NCBI GenBank assembly: GCA_940337035.1
Contig: OW679197.1
Span: 43,530,466 to 43,594,465, forward strand
Direction: 5' to 3'
DNA from: Agriotes lineatus
Taxonomy: Eukaryota > Arthropoda > Insecta > Coleoptera > Elateridae
DNA: 64,000 nt
The notes below the pieces were generated by a model, which was not told where the DNA came from, did no database searches, and saw only the letters and a list, made by a program, of their open reading frames with translations. This document shows, in pieces, positions 34,640 to 46,362 of the stretch. The position numbers and the translations under genes are program-made. The stretch's first letter is position 1, and every line of letters starts with the position of its first letter.

Positions 34640-36000
34640 AATACTGCAAAACATATTCACTACATGTCTTGAATTCAAAAGATGAAATGAAAACTTAGAA
34701 TACGTCGTAACTGAGAAACGTTTACACTGAACTTGTTATGTCAGCGCATACAAACGAACAATGTACAGATGTCAACAGAGTGAACACTCACCACAGACTG
34801 GCTATGAATGGCTTGAACCAGCAACTCAGACATATAATCAAATCAGATGTTGCTTGTGACATCACTTTGACAAACAATGATGACTAAGTCTGTAAGAAAG
34901 CCATTGTCTGACTTATTTTTGATTTGCATCATCCAGCAGTTATGACTAATTGCATTGTTCTATGCCATTTTAGACTTTCTTTCATAACAAACTAATTTTT
35001 AAATGTTTAATCAATACATTTTTTTATTTATTTACTTATTATAAATGCGTAATACCATAAGATAATTGTATAGTTTCCATAACGTACCTATATAACACAG
35101 TGTAACTTGAAAACTAAGGGTGATAGAAGAATTCTGATAACATTTTTTAATTCAGGGAGAAAAGTACATATAGAAACCACGTCTACTTGCTCTGGGGAAA
35201 AATTTTGTATACCAGTGTAATGTAGATCATAACATCATAACAAACAAAGATAAAAGTAGCAACTATAATCACTATTACAGTCAACAGGTTTGACTCTATG
35301 TGAAGATCTTTTACAAAACTGCTTGTGATGGATAAAGCTAAAATGTAATAGGTACACTAAACTTGATTACCAGTAGAAGAAATATTTAAAGTTTGCAAGT
35401 AAAGTAAATGTAATCCTGTTGTAATTCACAGTTGTTACCTGTTCTAAGGAGAACAACTTTACCAGGCGTGTATTTAGTACCATGAATGCAAATAAAATAA
35501 AATTTACATTTACAATCAAAGAAATGTAGTATAATCATATTTAATCTATAATTATATAAAAAACAATTTATAATGCATCTATTTATAGTTTCTATAGGTA
35601 TGAGTTTTGGTAGATTCAATGTTTCAAGAATTACACACTAAGAAAGCTGGACCAGGTGTACTTTCTGGCATTCTGATAATTGCGAGTATTAACATAGATA
35701 ATCTTTAAGTATTAAGTTCCTTCAACTTATTTTCAAGTTTACTATACTTATCATGTTGTCTTTTTGCGGCATACTGATGTTTCTAAAGTATTTATAGCTT
35801 ACTAGTACATTGTTTGCTGTTTATACAGAATATATAAACAAGCCCATAGCAAGCAGGGCATTATGAACGAGCATTATAATTAGTATATCGGAAAACAGTT
35901 GTTCGTTTTCTAAAATAAATTTAAGGAAGGCATTTTTATTGAAAATTTGATTCGTTTCGTTAATATTATGAAGCCAAATTGCAAATATATGATCAGCTTA
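34640..36000. other. AT-rich intergenic stretch
   Basis: I see no gene, inverted repeat or RNA gene. Confidence 0.4.
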
Positions 36001-36002
36001 CG

Positions 36003-36245
36003 GTTGTCTCCAAAAAGATCGGGTACACCTATTTTTCTCAATGTAAACATAACTTTTAAAACATGCCTTAGTAACCCGTATATTTAAATTAACTGTCACA
36101 TTTTTCGCTGTCATCGACCGTTGAAAATCAGTTATTTGAAAAATGTCCTGTCATTTAAATAATTTCGAAAGAGGAAGTCGTCGACAGGATAATCAGAGGA
36201 ATGCCAATACGAGCGATTGCCACTCAGTTGAAAATAAACAAAAAT
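36003..36245 (+). pseudogene. Tc1-like transposase 5' fragment
   Basis: After a leader that begins near GTTGTCTCCAAAAAGATCGG, an ATG at 36143 starts MSCHLNNFER. After a one-base shift it reads EEVVDRIIRGMPIRAIATQL, the first helix-turn-helix of Tc1/Tc3-type transposases. It breaks off into the dispersed repeat at 36245, and no catalytic region is present. Confidence 0.5.
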
Positions 36246-36490
36246 ACAACTTATTTCTTGAATATATCAGAAATTTACCAACTTCATGACCGATAAATCG
36301 CAAGCTGTAATTGCAAACAGTTGTGGCATTACAAAATATTAATTTTATTTTTCGTGTTATCGTTCGTTGTTCCTAAATTTAATTAGTTATATTATAACCA
36401 GGCATATAATTTTTTATTTAAATCACAGATAACTGTAATTTAAAAATATAGGAACGTTTTAAACAATACAAAAATAAAAAGTCATATAGG
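36245..36490 (+). repeat. Dispersed repeat, copy 2
   Basis: Diverged copy of 29905-30165 in the same orientation. Here it directly follows the Tc1-like fragment. Confidence 0.5.
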
Positions 36491-36499
36491 GCCATTTTT

Positions 36500-37130
36500 C
36501 ACTATTCGGATACTGTAATTTTGCCTTCATAATGATTTGTGAAATTGTATCTATCATGTTCCAATGAACCAAAATAAACAGGTTGATGTAATATAAGCAA
36601 CTGGCGATATCATCAACAATGAGTTCATTCACACAATTTAATTCAGGTAAATGTTAGTGTTTCACTTTATATTTCCACAATGGCATATCTACCGACATAT
36701 TTTTATTTAAATGACTTCTTCCAGGGCCTCAAGTTATTAATTCTATTACTGTTTTAATATTTTTATGAATATTGTTTTATAATTGTAGTGTAACGTTATG
36801 TGTAAATATTCTCTTTCAAGTTAAAGCTGCTTGTCATTTTATCCACTAATGTCAAACAATAAGTATTTTTTGTTCTAATTGAAGAAAATAGATCGTCCTA
36901 ATGGTTATTGTCAGTAGGCGTGTCTAATCAAATAAAATTAATTAATTGAATATTAGTAAACTGCGTTAAGCCAGTAACGTAGGTTAAAAACATCTGTAGA
37001 AAAACTTGAGGACTTTCCTCGCAAGTGGACGTTGTGACACCAAACAAGTTTAAAAATCAACGAAAACTAGGGGTAAAAATATCTTCATGTTTGTAATAAC
37101 AATGAAACAATAAAAGGAAACACATGGTAA
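36500..37130. other. AT-rich intergenic stretch
   Basis: No gene or clear element was seen. Confidence 0.4.
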
Positions 37131-37139
37131 TACAAATTA

Positions 37140-37260
37140 CATCAATTTTGAAATGTAAAAAGAAACATTACCGCCGGTGGAATTCGAATCAACCCGGCCG
37201 TTCGCTGCGTTCGGCCACAAAAGACCCCTTGCATCTGTTAGATATGGCTGCCATAAATAG
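37140..37260 (-). repeat. tRNA-derived SINE-like sequence
   Basis: The minus strand contains TGGCCGAACGCAGCGAACGG followed by GATTCGAATTCCACCGGCGG (B-box GATTCGAATTCC near 37178-37190). The tRNA-like part then runs into AT-rich sequence. A-box match is partial. Confidence 0.45.
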
Positions 37261-37519
37261 AACACTATTATTGTTGACCCTGTTTTTCTTTTACAACAGT
37301 TACCCTGTACCTGTTTGGCCCTATTTTCGTCAAGGGCAAGCCTGAGCTATGTGCAAATTATTAGTTTAATCTATTTCTCAGTTAAAGCAAAAATAAACTA
37401 GATTTTTTAAGGCCCGCCTTGTATATATTTGGCTGGAATTGTCTGGGTTCTGTGCCAGGCAGACATACAGTCTTCATGCAAAATATCGTCTTCACACAAC
37501 AAATAGTGTTTGATTTATA

Positions 37520-37675
37520 CCGACAACAGTCAAACAAACAGATAGACAGACAGACAGACATGCAGACGGGATTGAGAAAACCTGATTTTTCATCTAGGGA
37601 CTCTGAAACGTGAAGATCTGCAAAAATCTTGGAAGGTAATTTGTTTGCGATTACAATCTTCCTTCGTCTTTCTTC
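37520..37675 (-). repeat. Dispersed repeat family, copy 3 (reverse)
   Basis: The complement begins AAAGACGAAGGAAGATTG and continues with TTACCTTCC, TTCACGTTTCAGAG, CCTAGATGA and (CTGT)n. These are the same blocks in the same order as at 2257 and 50318. Its start coincides with the point where the upstream protein fragment stops. Confidence 0.62.
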
Positions 37676-37679
37676 GTAG

Positions 37680-38160
37680 TTGTGTGCCGTGCGGTTTTCC
37701 AAAAAGTTCTTGATAACTGAGGCAAACCTGCAGCAGACAAAAACCTACTACCATACATTTTTTTGTAATTTGAATCTTTAATTAGTTTTTGAATTTGAGA
37801 AACATCGAAGACTCTTGCCTCTAGTTTTCCAGTAGTGAGTGTAAGAAATGACGTACAAATATATTTGCAGCAATCACCATATTTGTCCAGCGGCTTAACA
37901 AATTGCTTCATTAATCTAAGCTTGATATGAAGCGGTGGAAGAATGATATTGTCTTTGTCAATCAATGACTCGTTAATGATATTTGCTGCATCTACAGTTA
38001 TATTTTTCCTTGATGGCCACGTCACTTTTCCAGTGATTTTGCTTTACCTTACTATCTCACATGCAGATGAAACAATGGTACCTCATGAATAGCAAAAAGT
38101 TCGCCATCTTTAGGTCACCACAAATAGACCACTGGTACCGATGGTAGCAAATCTCAAAAA
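37680..38160 (-). pseudogene. Multicopy arthropod family protein, middle part
   Basis: On the minus strand, from about 38150, SICGDLKMANFLL leads into the frame 38025-37651 containing ILPPLHIKLRLMKQFVKPLD, CKYICTSF and ARVFDVSQIQKLIKDSN. In the family I recall, this middle block reads ICGDLK, then PPLHIKLGLMK, then PQI..L. It is the part missing from the copy at 33930-34635. The upstream part contains a stop, and downstream it runs into the dispersed repeat. Not functional. Confidence 0.6.
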
Positions 38161-38164
38161 AAAA

Positions 38165-38500
38165 AACTACAGTCAGCGATAGAACAAATGCCATTTTTGG
38201 ATTTATCGCCTTCCAAATATCTTAAATTCGTTCAAGTATCCTTGGCAACTAAGAAAAAGTAATTTTTGTTAACCAGTGTAATTGTCATCTTTTGTACATA
38301 TCTAACAGATTCTGAACATGATTTGTAGTGCATTTCAAATAGTTTCATTATTGAATCATTTCAATCAAATATTCACTGACCTTTCTTGCATTTTTCAAAG
38401 ATACCTGATTTTGAAACTCGCTCTCCCTGGCTGGACACCCACGTTGACAATTCAGCTGCCCAGATCCAAAAACTTGTTGTAGAACTTAAGATTTCTACTC
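38165..38500. other. Intergenic stretch
   Basis: Nothing recognisable. Confidence 0.35.
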
Positions 38501-38599
38501 TTTATAATATAAAACCAATCCATCTGCACAAGATACATCCACTACCGCACTGAAGCTTCGTTAAATTATTGTTAAATCTACTGTATCTACAGTAGAATA

Positions 38600-39200
38600 T
38601 GTTACGTTTAGGTTGCGCCTCTACAATTTGAGCAGTTCTGTGCGCACCGTGTATGTTTCCGACGACTGTACAGGTTTTGAATTGCACCCTCTCTTCCTGG
38701 CTACTTGCTTTTTGGATTCGGCCGGACAGCGACACGAATTTTGGATTTTGGTTCTCAGCGCTGCTGTTTCCTTTGTAACGCTGTGATGGTGACTTTGGTT
38801 TAGCATCTTTAAAAATTGTCCAGTGATTTTTGAGGGCATGCAAGCTATGGTTTTTGGCCCTCGCCGAATGTGCGGACGATGCAGCCCTGGCAGTTGTATT
38901 GAGAGGTATTTTCTCACGCCTTTGGCGGATTTGAAAGCGCGTCACCAATCGTTATCTACACGTTGCACAAATTCATCCGGGGTAAGTCATTCGAACCTGT
39001 TCGCGCCGTGGTTTAGCAAAGGCATCCATGATTCTATCTTAGGTTCTTCTCTTTCTTTAGTAGCCAGTCCGGAGCCTCTGAAAATCGTATCTTCGGAGCA
39101 GTTCTCACAATTGAGCACGTCGTCCTTGACTTGGCTTGAATGTAACACCTGCAATTCCGACTTTCGAATGTTTGGGCGACAGAAGGGGCTCAACCAAAGA
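38600..39200 (-). pseudogene. Decayed minus-strand ORF, probably mobile-element derived
   Basis: Several minus-strand frames line up one after another. 39193-38987 starts MSPFCRPNIRKSELQVLHSS and has a CENC pair. A short frame-shifted stretch LTPDEFVQRVDNDW follows. Then 38917-38621 has RKYLSIQLPGLHRPHIRRGP and KTIACMPSKITGQF. Taken together they read as one basic, Cys-containing protein of about 200 residues broken by one or two lesions. I do not recognise its function. The composition (basic, repeated Ser/Lys) would fit a nucleic-acid-binding element protein. Confidence 0.4.
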
Positions 39201-39244
39201 AAACTAAGAACAGGGTTTGTTTTCGTTTTTTTTTAAGTTAAGTT

Positions 39245-42200
39245 ATGAGATGTTGCAAACAGTGCATCGGTTCTGAAGGCTTCACCCGATTGCTACCGAA
39301 GTCAGTCAGGATGTCGGACTCCGGCCGCTATGTAGAGTTCCTGTTACGAGCTGCGTACCTGCATAATGATTTTCCAACCATAGAGTTTTTAAACTGTTGT
39401 AGTTTATATTTGTACCTCTGTTTAACCTATTTTGTAAGCTATTGCTCTCGAAAGCCGAGTTTGTTGAGGTGCACCTTACATTGGCCAATAATTACTTGAA
39501 ATTTGAACTAATAACTACCGGAAACTTGTACTAAATGCTACTTAATTGGAAACAATAATACTGTGATCTTAGCATTGGGGTGTCGTTATTTGACCTGTGT
39601 TTGATTTGAGCTTTTCTTTCAGACTATGTTACCTTGAGTTTACGAATTTTCAGTTGAATGCCTGGATACATAATTTGTCTTAATATATAAAATATTTGTT
39701 GGCGCTCGAATTGACTTTATAAATTACCCCTAATATCTTAAAGCCGCGGCCGGAAATTGTATCCAAGTAGTCATAAAGCTTGTTCTGTTTTGAGAGAATT
39801 TGCCGACGAATCATATGTTAACTAACAAACAATCTAATTGAAGGTTATTTTTAACATTGACCTATATTTACGAATTATAGTAATCTGATATTATTATATC
39901 AAATTATACCACAGGGAAAACAATTTTTGCCACTGTGTATATAATATTAGAATTGCTATTTAGTTCTTCACAATTGAAAGGAATTGAACCCTCAACGTAA
40001 TTTTTAACAAATTTCAAGTCAAAATTATTTGTATAATATTAAATCACTCACAGTAACCTCGTTACTATCTCAACTATCACCAACCATTCATACGATTGTT
40101 CTTGCAATATAATTTCGAACTGACAGGATTTTAAAAATAAAAGGTTGCAGGTTACATTACCAACTGAATTAATTTCCAACAGCAGACCCTCCCAATACTT
40201 TTATGCGATATCCTTTTTGTTTTCGAAGGAATTCTCCACATAGCCTTCAGCAACACTTTTACTCTTTCATGCACCATGGCGTTTATGCACGGATGTATCG
40301 ACGGCGCGTCGGCATCAGCTAGAAGTGAGGATGAAGACCCTAGAAAAAATGTCCTGTAAATTCTTCGGAATGGGATAATTCAAGAAAATTTGCCAAAGAA
40401 TGTAGCTCTCAGTTATTATAGTCCGTCGAAACTCTTGTCTTTGTATTTGGTACTGATATTTTTAAAAATTTCCAAGGTCTCCAATATCTCATATGCTCAT
40501 TTTAATTAGTTTCTCTCTCAGATATGCTCCAAAAACACCTACTACCCATGCCACCTAAAAATATCTTCATTAGTATGTCTCATCGTTTGCTTGTTTTAAA
40601 AGTGTATCAACTCATTGTTTTATAAAAGTATACAGACTTCCGTGCACCACTTTTCTTTTTTTTTTGTAGGCACACTCATGCAAGTGCTTTGATTTTTCTG
40701 CGAACAGTGTTGAAATTGCTACTTGTGTAGGTGCTTCCACGTCTTTTGGTAGCAGATCATTTTCGGAATCTCTCATGTTTGCAACTGAATGCGCTTGACG
40801 TTTTACAGCGGAATTAATAAAAATTTAAGTTTTGTGTTTTATCATGATTACAAGAGCGCAAAAACAACGTCGGACACTGCACAATTGTCAAGAAATTGGT
40901 TTAAAAATGTAGGTTTCATTTTTATGATTTGAATTAAACATTGCAAAAAATCGTGTATAATACACGTAGTAAAATTAATGTTTTTGTCATGTCCCGTCGT
41001 AATTGTCCAACGAGCCAAGCCTCGTTGGACAAATTTAAGACTAGTGAAAAAACATATTCGTTTTACTACTAGTATTATAACTATTTTCTAATTAGTGATG
41101 AAATGTGCAAGGAATTGACATGCAAAAAAACGAAAACGCACCTACTTGATCGTCAATACGTTGGCATTTATTTTACATGACATTTATAATTTCATCAGTT
41201 TAAGCTCCAAAGAACTAGGAAATGCGATTTTTAATTAGGGTAATAAATTTAGTGCACGGAACCATACAACCAAAAGGTCGGATTTAGACGAAAGCATGCC
41301 GAATCCATAAAGGGAAGAAATAGAGACCCTGAATGAAAAACCAATTAGCGCTCAAGTAAAGCTAGAAATTACTTGGCTCTTGAATTCTCGAGTGCAACAC
41401 TTTCATATAAGAAACATTGGTAATCTTATCGGTCGTTTCCAACATAGATCCAATCAGGTTAGCTTCTCCATAGGTATAATTTTTGTTACAATTAATAGTA
41501 TTATGGCCAATTAAAGTATTTATTTGTCCCTCACTTGTAAACATCAATTTATCAAGTTACTGTATTCACCTTGAAAATGTTTCTTAACTGTAAATTGTGT
41601 ACGGGCTAGCCAGTAAAATTTTACAAGCGTGCTCATAGATAAATGATAGCGTGTAAAGCCAGAGTTGTCTTCCTTAGTATGTGTCATATTGATGAATTTA
41701 GTTGCTTGTCAGTTTAACATTTTGAATAAATGGTAAATTTCTAGTTATTTACAAGTGAGGAACAAATATTCAACAATACACTCAAGGTAACAGGTTTTAC
41801 TGGCTCAAGAAGGTGACTGGCTCGCCTTTGGCTCTCCAGTCATATCCTTCTATTCTCCAGTAAAAACCCTCTAACCCCTCTAGTAATGTTAAATACTATT
41901 ACAAGGCGCACTAAAAAAAGAATAACAAACAGTCGGCAACGAGTGCTTGCCCATCAACAGTAAAGTTTATTCAAACTTAAGACATCAATAGGGACACGAC
42001 TCTCGCTCAAACTTCGTTTACTCTAAATCAGTGTTTGAAGCCCGCGTCTAGTAATTTTCGCCCACTGGCGTAATTCGGCAAACCCAGGAATTTCCCTTGG
42101 AAGTGTGCAGGGCGCGTTGCTAAGCTCCCAATACTGAAAAATCTAACCATGACAGCTGTTCTTTGAGATGGGGAAAACCTGAACGGGCTTTGATGGCGAC

Positions 42201-44020
42201 TTTTGGGGCTTGAACGTTGAATCCCACAACGTGAAGAAAGGTGAAAGTGGAGCTGAACTAAACATCAATCGACTCAGATTTTGAGTGGCTAGTGGTTTTT
42301 TGCTTTTAAGAATGAAAATGATCACATCTCGATGCGATCAGGCGGCTGCTGCGAAACGTGATGTGAGACTCAAATGAATCCTATACACACAACGTGCAGT
42401 TTCAGAAGAAAAAATCATTTCTGGAAAGGAGAAAATGCCTGCCGAAATAGATATATTGTAATGGTTTACTGCTCAAAAATTAATTCTGAATGCCTAGACA
42501 ATTATTGCACAAAGGCACGTTAAGCACAGAATTGAAATATTTTATTTAATTCCAACTTAAACGGTATTTGAATGTATTAAATGCATTTGATATGAGATGC
42601 AAGAAGGATAATTTAAGGAATAAAGGATAGCATAAGTAAAGCAGATTTCAGAAGGGTTGAGTTTGATGTTTAACCAATAGAAAGATTTAAGATGGCTAAT
42701 GTAATATAATTTAATTGATAGGTTTGAGCATACTTGAAGCCGAACCATACGTAAATGAAGAATGCAAAAAGATTGGTTATGTGCATAATAAGTATGAGCG
42801 TAAAGTATTAATAAACGTACAAGGCCAGTTAAAGGCAAAATAGCTGAAGGGTAGAAAGAAATCGATGCTAGATAAGCTAAGAATCTGCAAAGAGCAGTGT
42901 CAAACAATGGCAACCGAGTGAGAAACATTTGTGACGTGTTAAATAAATAGAACTCAAAGTGCCAGCGCATTTAAACAAGAGTGTTAAAAGAGCAGAGCAG
43001 TGATTAGTGACATTTATGGGAAAAAAAGACAATTTGTTAGAACTTAAGAAAACTTGTTATCAAATTTTATTGTAATAATGCAAAAATGTCATCAAAACTT
43101 ATTACCTTTTAACAAATCCAGATCGTGGTTGTTAGGCTACGACTAGCTTTTGTTTAACAATAGCGAAATTGATTCTGTAATGTCAAGTTGTGGGCAAGTT
43201 AGCTCCTGAAATGTATACAGATTTTAAAATAAAAAGTTGTTTGTGAAGTCTAATTTGTCTACCCAGTTATTTATCACGTCATTGTGCATATGTGGGAGAA
43301 GTTTTAAAAGTAACGCAGCTCATAAAATAATAAAATTGTGGAAAGCAAGTCTCGTCGTTGGTCCGGCTCGCATCTGGCAAGTTTGGAGGTCGTCGTCACG
43401 AGCACTTTCCCAGCATCAAAAGCTAGAGATCCCATGTCCTACGTTTAGAGGAGAGGTGTAACTGCACGTGCGGAGAAGATTTGGTTCCAAAGAAGCCACT
43501 TCAGGCGATTTAGAGTGTCGGCGTCCTTTTAGCTACTGCGGAAGCCATAAAAAGGTAGACGTATTGACAGGCTTTAAGTTGCTGCAGCTCTGGGATACCA
43601 GAGTTTCGTCAAGAATACGTTTTCTACGAGGAGTCCAGCTTGTGTCCAAGTGTCCAGCATAGCCCAGCGTCGAGATAATGAGGTAACGTCTCTTGGAGGC
43701 TTAAATTTGTAAGAGAGAACGCCAGTTTACCGGACGTGAAACAAAAAACGAGCGCGCTTCGATTTACGTTACAACTAGAAACAAAACACAATTTGTTGTC
43801 GCTAAGTGGTAGATTTGATTTGATTTACCTGTGGTTTTCTTGCAGTTTTGGCTTTAAAACTCATTTAATACGCTGTTAGTACGAACTGATCATTTTGCGT
43901 GTTCCGTAAATTTGTGAGGTTATATTGCAGTAAACTGAGTAAAGCAGATGCACTAGTATATATGATTATTGAACCTACTCTGAATTAAAAATCCCATAGA
44001 GTTTTATTTTTATTTATATA
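39245..44020. other. Long stretch without a supported gene
   Basis: About 4.8 kb. A perfect 12-bp hairpin is at 41003-41032. The 137-codon minus frame at 42557-42970 is hydrophobic/aromatic and reads like AT-rich chance sequence. A less AT-rich block at 43340-43690 ends in AGG followed by TAACG and could be an untranslated exon, without support from a frame. Confidence 0.4.
41003..41032. repeat. Perfect 12-bp hairpin
   Basis: TTGTCCAACGAG, the loop CCAAGC, then CTCGTTGGACAA. GC-richer than its surroundings. Confidence 0.85.
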
Positions 44021-44025
44021 TCGGT

Positions 44026-44880
44026 TCATAGCGTCTGTCGAGGGTTTCCGATTTCCAGACTTTTCTTCCATTGTTTTCTATTTAGGCATTGATCTTCTTG
44101 AAGATTTATTTTACTGGCCGCCTTCTTTATTCCCTCTCCCCAGGATTTTATGGGTCGTCCTTTCTTCCTTCTTTCAGTTGGTATCCATTCCATTGCATTT
44201 TTCGGCAATCTTTCTTCTTTCATTCTTTGCTCATGCCCGTACCAAGTGAGTTGTCTTCTTTGTATAGTATCTACAATTGACTCCTTCACATCCATCCTCT
44301 TCTTAATTGTTTCGTTACTGATTCTATCCCTTCTGCTTACTCTACATAATCATTGTGTCCTTCTTCTTTGTTTCAGTTAGTGAGATGATATCAATATCCA
44401 GTTTTTCAATTCCCTTTATTACTTCTGCACATTTTGTGTAGATCCCCTGTACGTCTTATGTTGCCATTTTCAATAACCGTTTCCGTAGCCTAAGTCGTCT
44501 AGTATTTGTTCCATCTTTGTTCCGAGGCGCTTGTCTGGAATTTTTGCAATTTTATATTTTTACAAGACATGAGGAGCAGGCCCATGTTTAACCACCAACC
44601 TGGAGGACCAGGAGGATTTGTGTAGGGTTTCCTTCCCCTAGCCTTTCACGAAATCAACGCCTCACTGCAAGGCAGCAGCACCTGTTGCCTATGAAGGGGC
44701 CCTTACAGGGTGTTATCAGCCGGGTCAGCTAAACCCTGGTTTTTTAAAGAGGTGTTACTCCTCTACCACTCCCCGATTTATCCTGGCTTGTGACAGGCAG
44801 ATCCCGAGTTCAATTCTTGAACCCAGGTTGGCTGGCTTTCACAGAGATTTAAAATCATTCAAATTGAACCCACTCTGAGA
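44026..44880 (-). pseudogene. Internally deleted LINE: leader, endonuclease start, C-terminal tail
   Basis: Read on the minus strand, a leader region (about 44880-44580) contains NPPGPPGWW in one frame. An endonuclease-like start follows around 44490-44350, with KLDIDIISLTETKKKD. Almost directly after that comes RVSRRDRISNETIKKRM, then the frame 44295-44026 with QRRQLTWYGHEQRM, the C-terminal tail of insect LINE pols. The whole reverse transcriptase between them is gone, so the copy is an internal-deletion derivative. Confidence 0.65.
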
Positions 44881-45069
44881 TAAGTTGATTTTATGTTCGC
44901 CGTACAAAATATTGCAAATAAATAAAATAAAGAACGGGTCAATTAACCATTTTCTATTTAATTTGCCCAAAAGGTATTTAATTTAAAGGCAAGTTTCTAT
45001 TAAATTTCTATTGTCTAGCATTACAACATATGCCATCTCTCAAATGGGTACTCGCAAATGTTGGAAGCA

Positions 45070-45073
45070 AAAG
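45070..45073. repeat. Target-site duplication AAAG (left)
   Basis: AAAG precedes the solo LTR and is repeated at 46359-46362 directly after it. Confidence 0.8.
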
Positions 45074-45294
45074 TGTAACGCTAGCGTTTGCAGCAAATTA
45101 GTTGTATATCAAATAACATATTTAATGTGTACATCGCTCATTTAGTCACAATCGGGCGTTACATCTAACCAACGCTCGGGCTGGTGATAACAAAGCAGGC
45201 ACCTGATATGCGCGAATCGCGGAAAAGCAAACACGGCGCCGACCTCCACCTAATTGTTCCTGGAGCGACTGCACCGATAACGCGGACCTAAGAG

Positions 45295-45302
45295 TATAAA
45301 AG
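45295..45302 (+). promoter_or_regulatory. TATA box of the solo LTR
   Basis: TATAAAAG stands about 220 bp inside the LTR, with GC-rich sequence around it and an initiator-like TCACTTGAG shortly downstream. Confidence 0.55.
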
Positions 45303-45436
45303 AAGACTTAGCAACCATTTCAAATCACTTGAGTCCACCGATCCTGACCAGCGGTACTAGGCCCTAGTCCTGTCCGTTCGACTTGAGTCTTCAACTTGAA
45401 TCCTTGGACTTCCCTATTATTAATCCTTTCCTAATC

Positions 45437-45605
45437 CTATCTTGTGACAGCGTTACTGTCTCATAGGGAATTCTCCCTAACCTAAACCTGACCGCGTTCT
45501 ATCTTATGACAGCGTTACTGTCTCATAGGACATTTTCCCTAACCTGGACCTGACCTATTTCTATCGTGTGACGGCGTTACTGCCTCATAGGACAATCTGT
45601 TAGCT
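45437..45605 (+). repeat. Three 62-bp repeats inside the solo LTR
   Basis: Units start at 45437, 45499 and 45561 (the last is partial). Each has TGAC(A/G)GCGTTACTG(T/C)CTCATAGG. The first two can form the hairpin GACAG-CGTTA-CTGTC. They lie downstream of the TATA box, so they would be in the transcribed leader. Confidence 0.85.
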
Positions 45606-46362
45606 CAAATTCAGCACCCCCACGTCCCCTACGCTACGCTGACCGACTTCACCGAGGAGATTATAACGTAAAAACTAGCGTACTTGTAGGAACAGCAGTG
45701 TACGTCCAGCGACGTCCACCTGGCAGTTTACCCAAGGCAAATTGTACTGCACCAGCCGGAACGCGAAATCGCCCTCAGCGTTCAAGTGTCCCCGCGTCCA
45801 AATATACCGGAAATCGGCTGACTTGTAAACCTGGTGAAATTTCACTTTTAAGTTAGCACGGCTTAACCAGGTATCTTGTATTCTTGTGTTTCATAATATT
45901 TTTCCAGACTGCAAAACATAAACAATACCGCCATTTCCCGACATGGATATAATCTGTGTCAAACCTGTCGTTCTTGGACACCACATATACAAGCCAGCAG
46001 ACCTATACGGACTCGGGCCCAAGGCAGAAACCGACATACGCACGTGCTATTTGGGTTGCTGACCTGCTAGTGACGAAGAAAACGAGAGACCAAAAGGAGT
46101 TATATTTATATTAATGTACATAGCAGTTTCATAAACTAAGACTTATTTTGTATAAATACCTAACAATATTATGCCGTTGATTTATAATCTGTGTTTTTCC
46201 TGACCTTATACATTTGATTAAGGAAAATTTCTCCGATTGAGTTGCCCGAGATGAAAATTAACGAACCTTTTTGGGCTTTTTTGAAATTAATCGAAGTCAT
46301 AAATTTCCAAAATAATTTACCAGGACTGAAATTAAATTCGAAAGGTCGAAACGTTACAAAAG

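Larger units (their letters stand above)
45074..46358 (+). mobile_element. Solo LTR, 1285 bp
   Basis: It begins TGTAACG and ends CGTTACA, a 7-bp inverted terminus with TG...CA edges, and it lies between two copies of AAAG. A TATA box (TATAAAAG, 45295-45302) is followed ~20-30 bp on by TCACTT, a plausible start site, which fixes + orientation. No second LTR or internal region exists here, so the element was reduced to one LTR by recombination. The 4-bp duplication suggests Ty3/gypsy type. It is not closely similar to the LTR at 18756. Confidence 0.88.

Noticed and set aside
38823..39236. 137-codon + strand frame
   Set aside because: It is the antisense of the more plausible minus-strand frames and ends in a T-run giving FVFVFF.
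42557..42970. 137-codon minus-strand frame rich in Tyr, Leu and Ile
   Set aside because: Composition is that of AT-rich DNA read in a frame with few stops; no topology or motif stands out.
45437..45605. Compensatory base changes proving the hairpin in the 62-bp repeats
   Set aside because: In the third unit the changes give one wobble and one mismatch, so they do not support selection on the stem.
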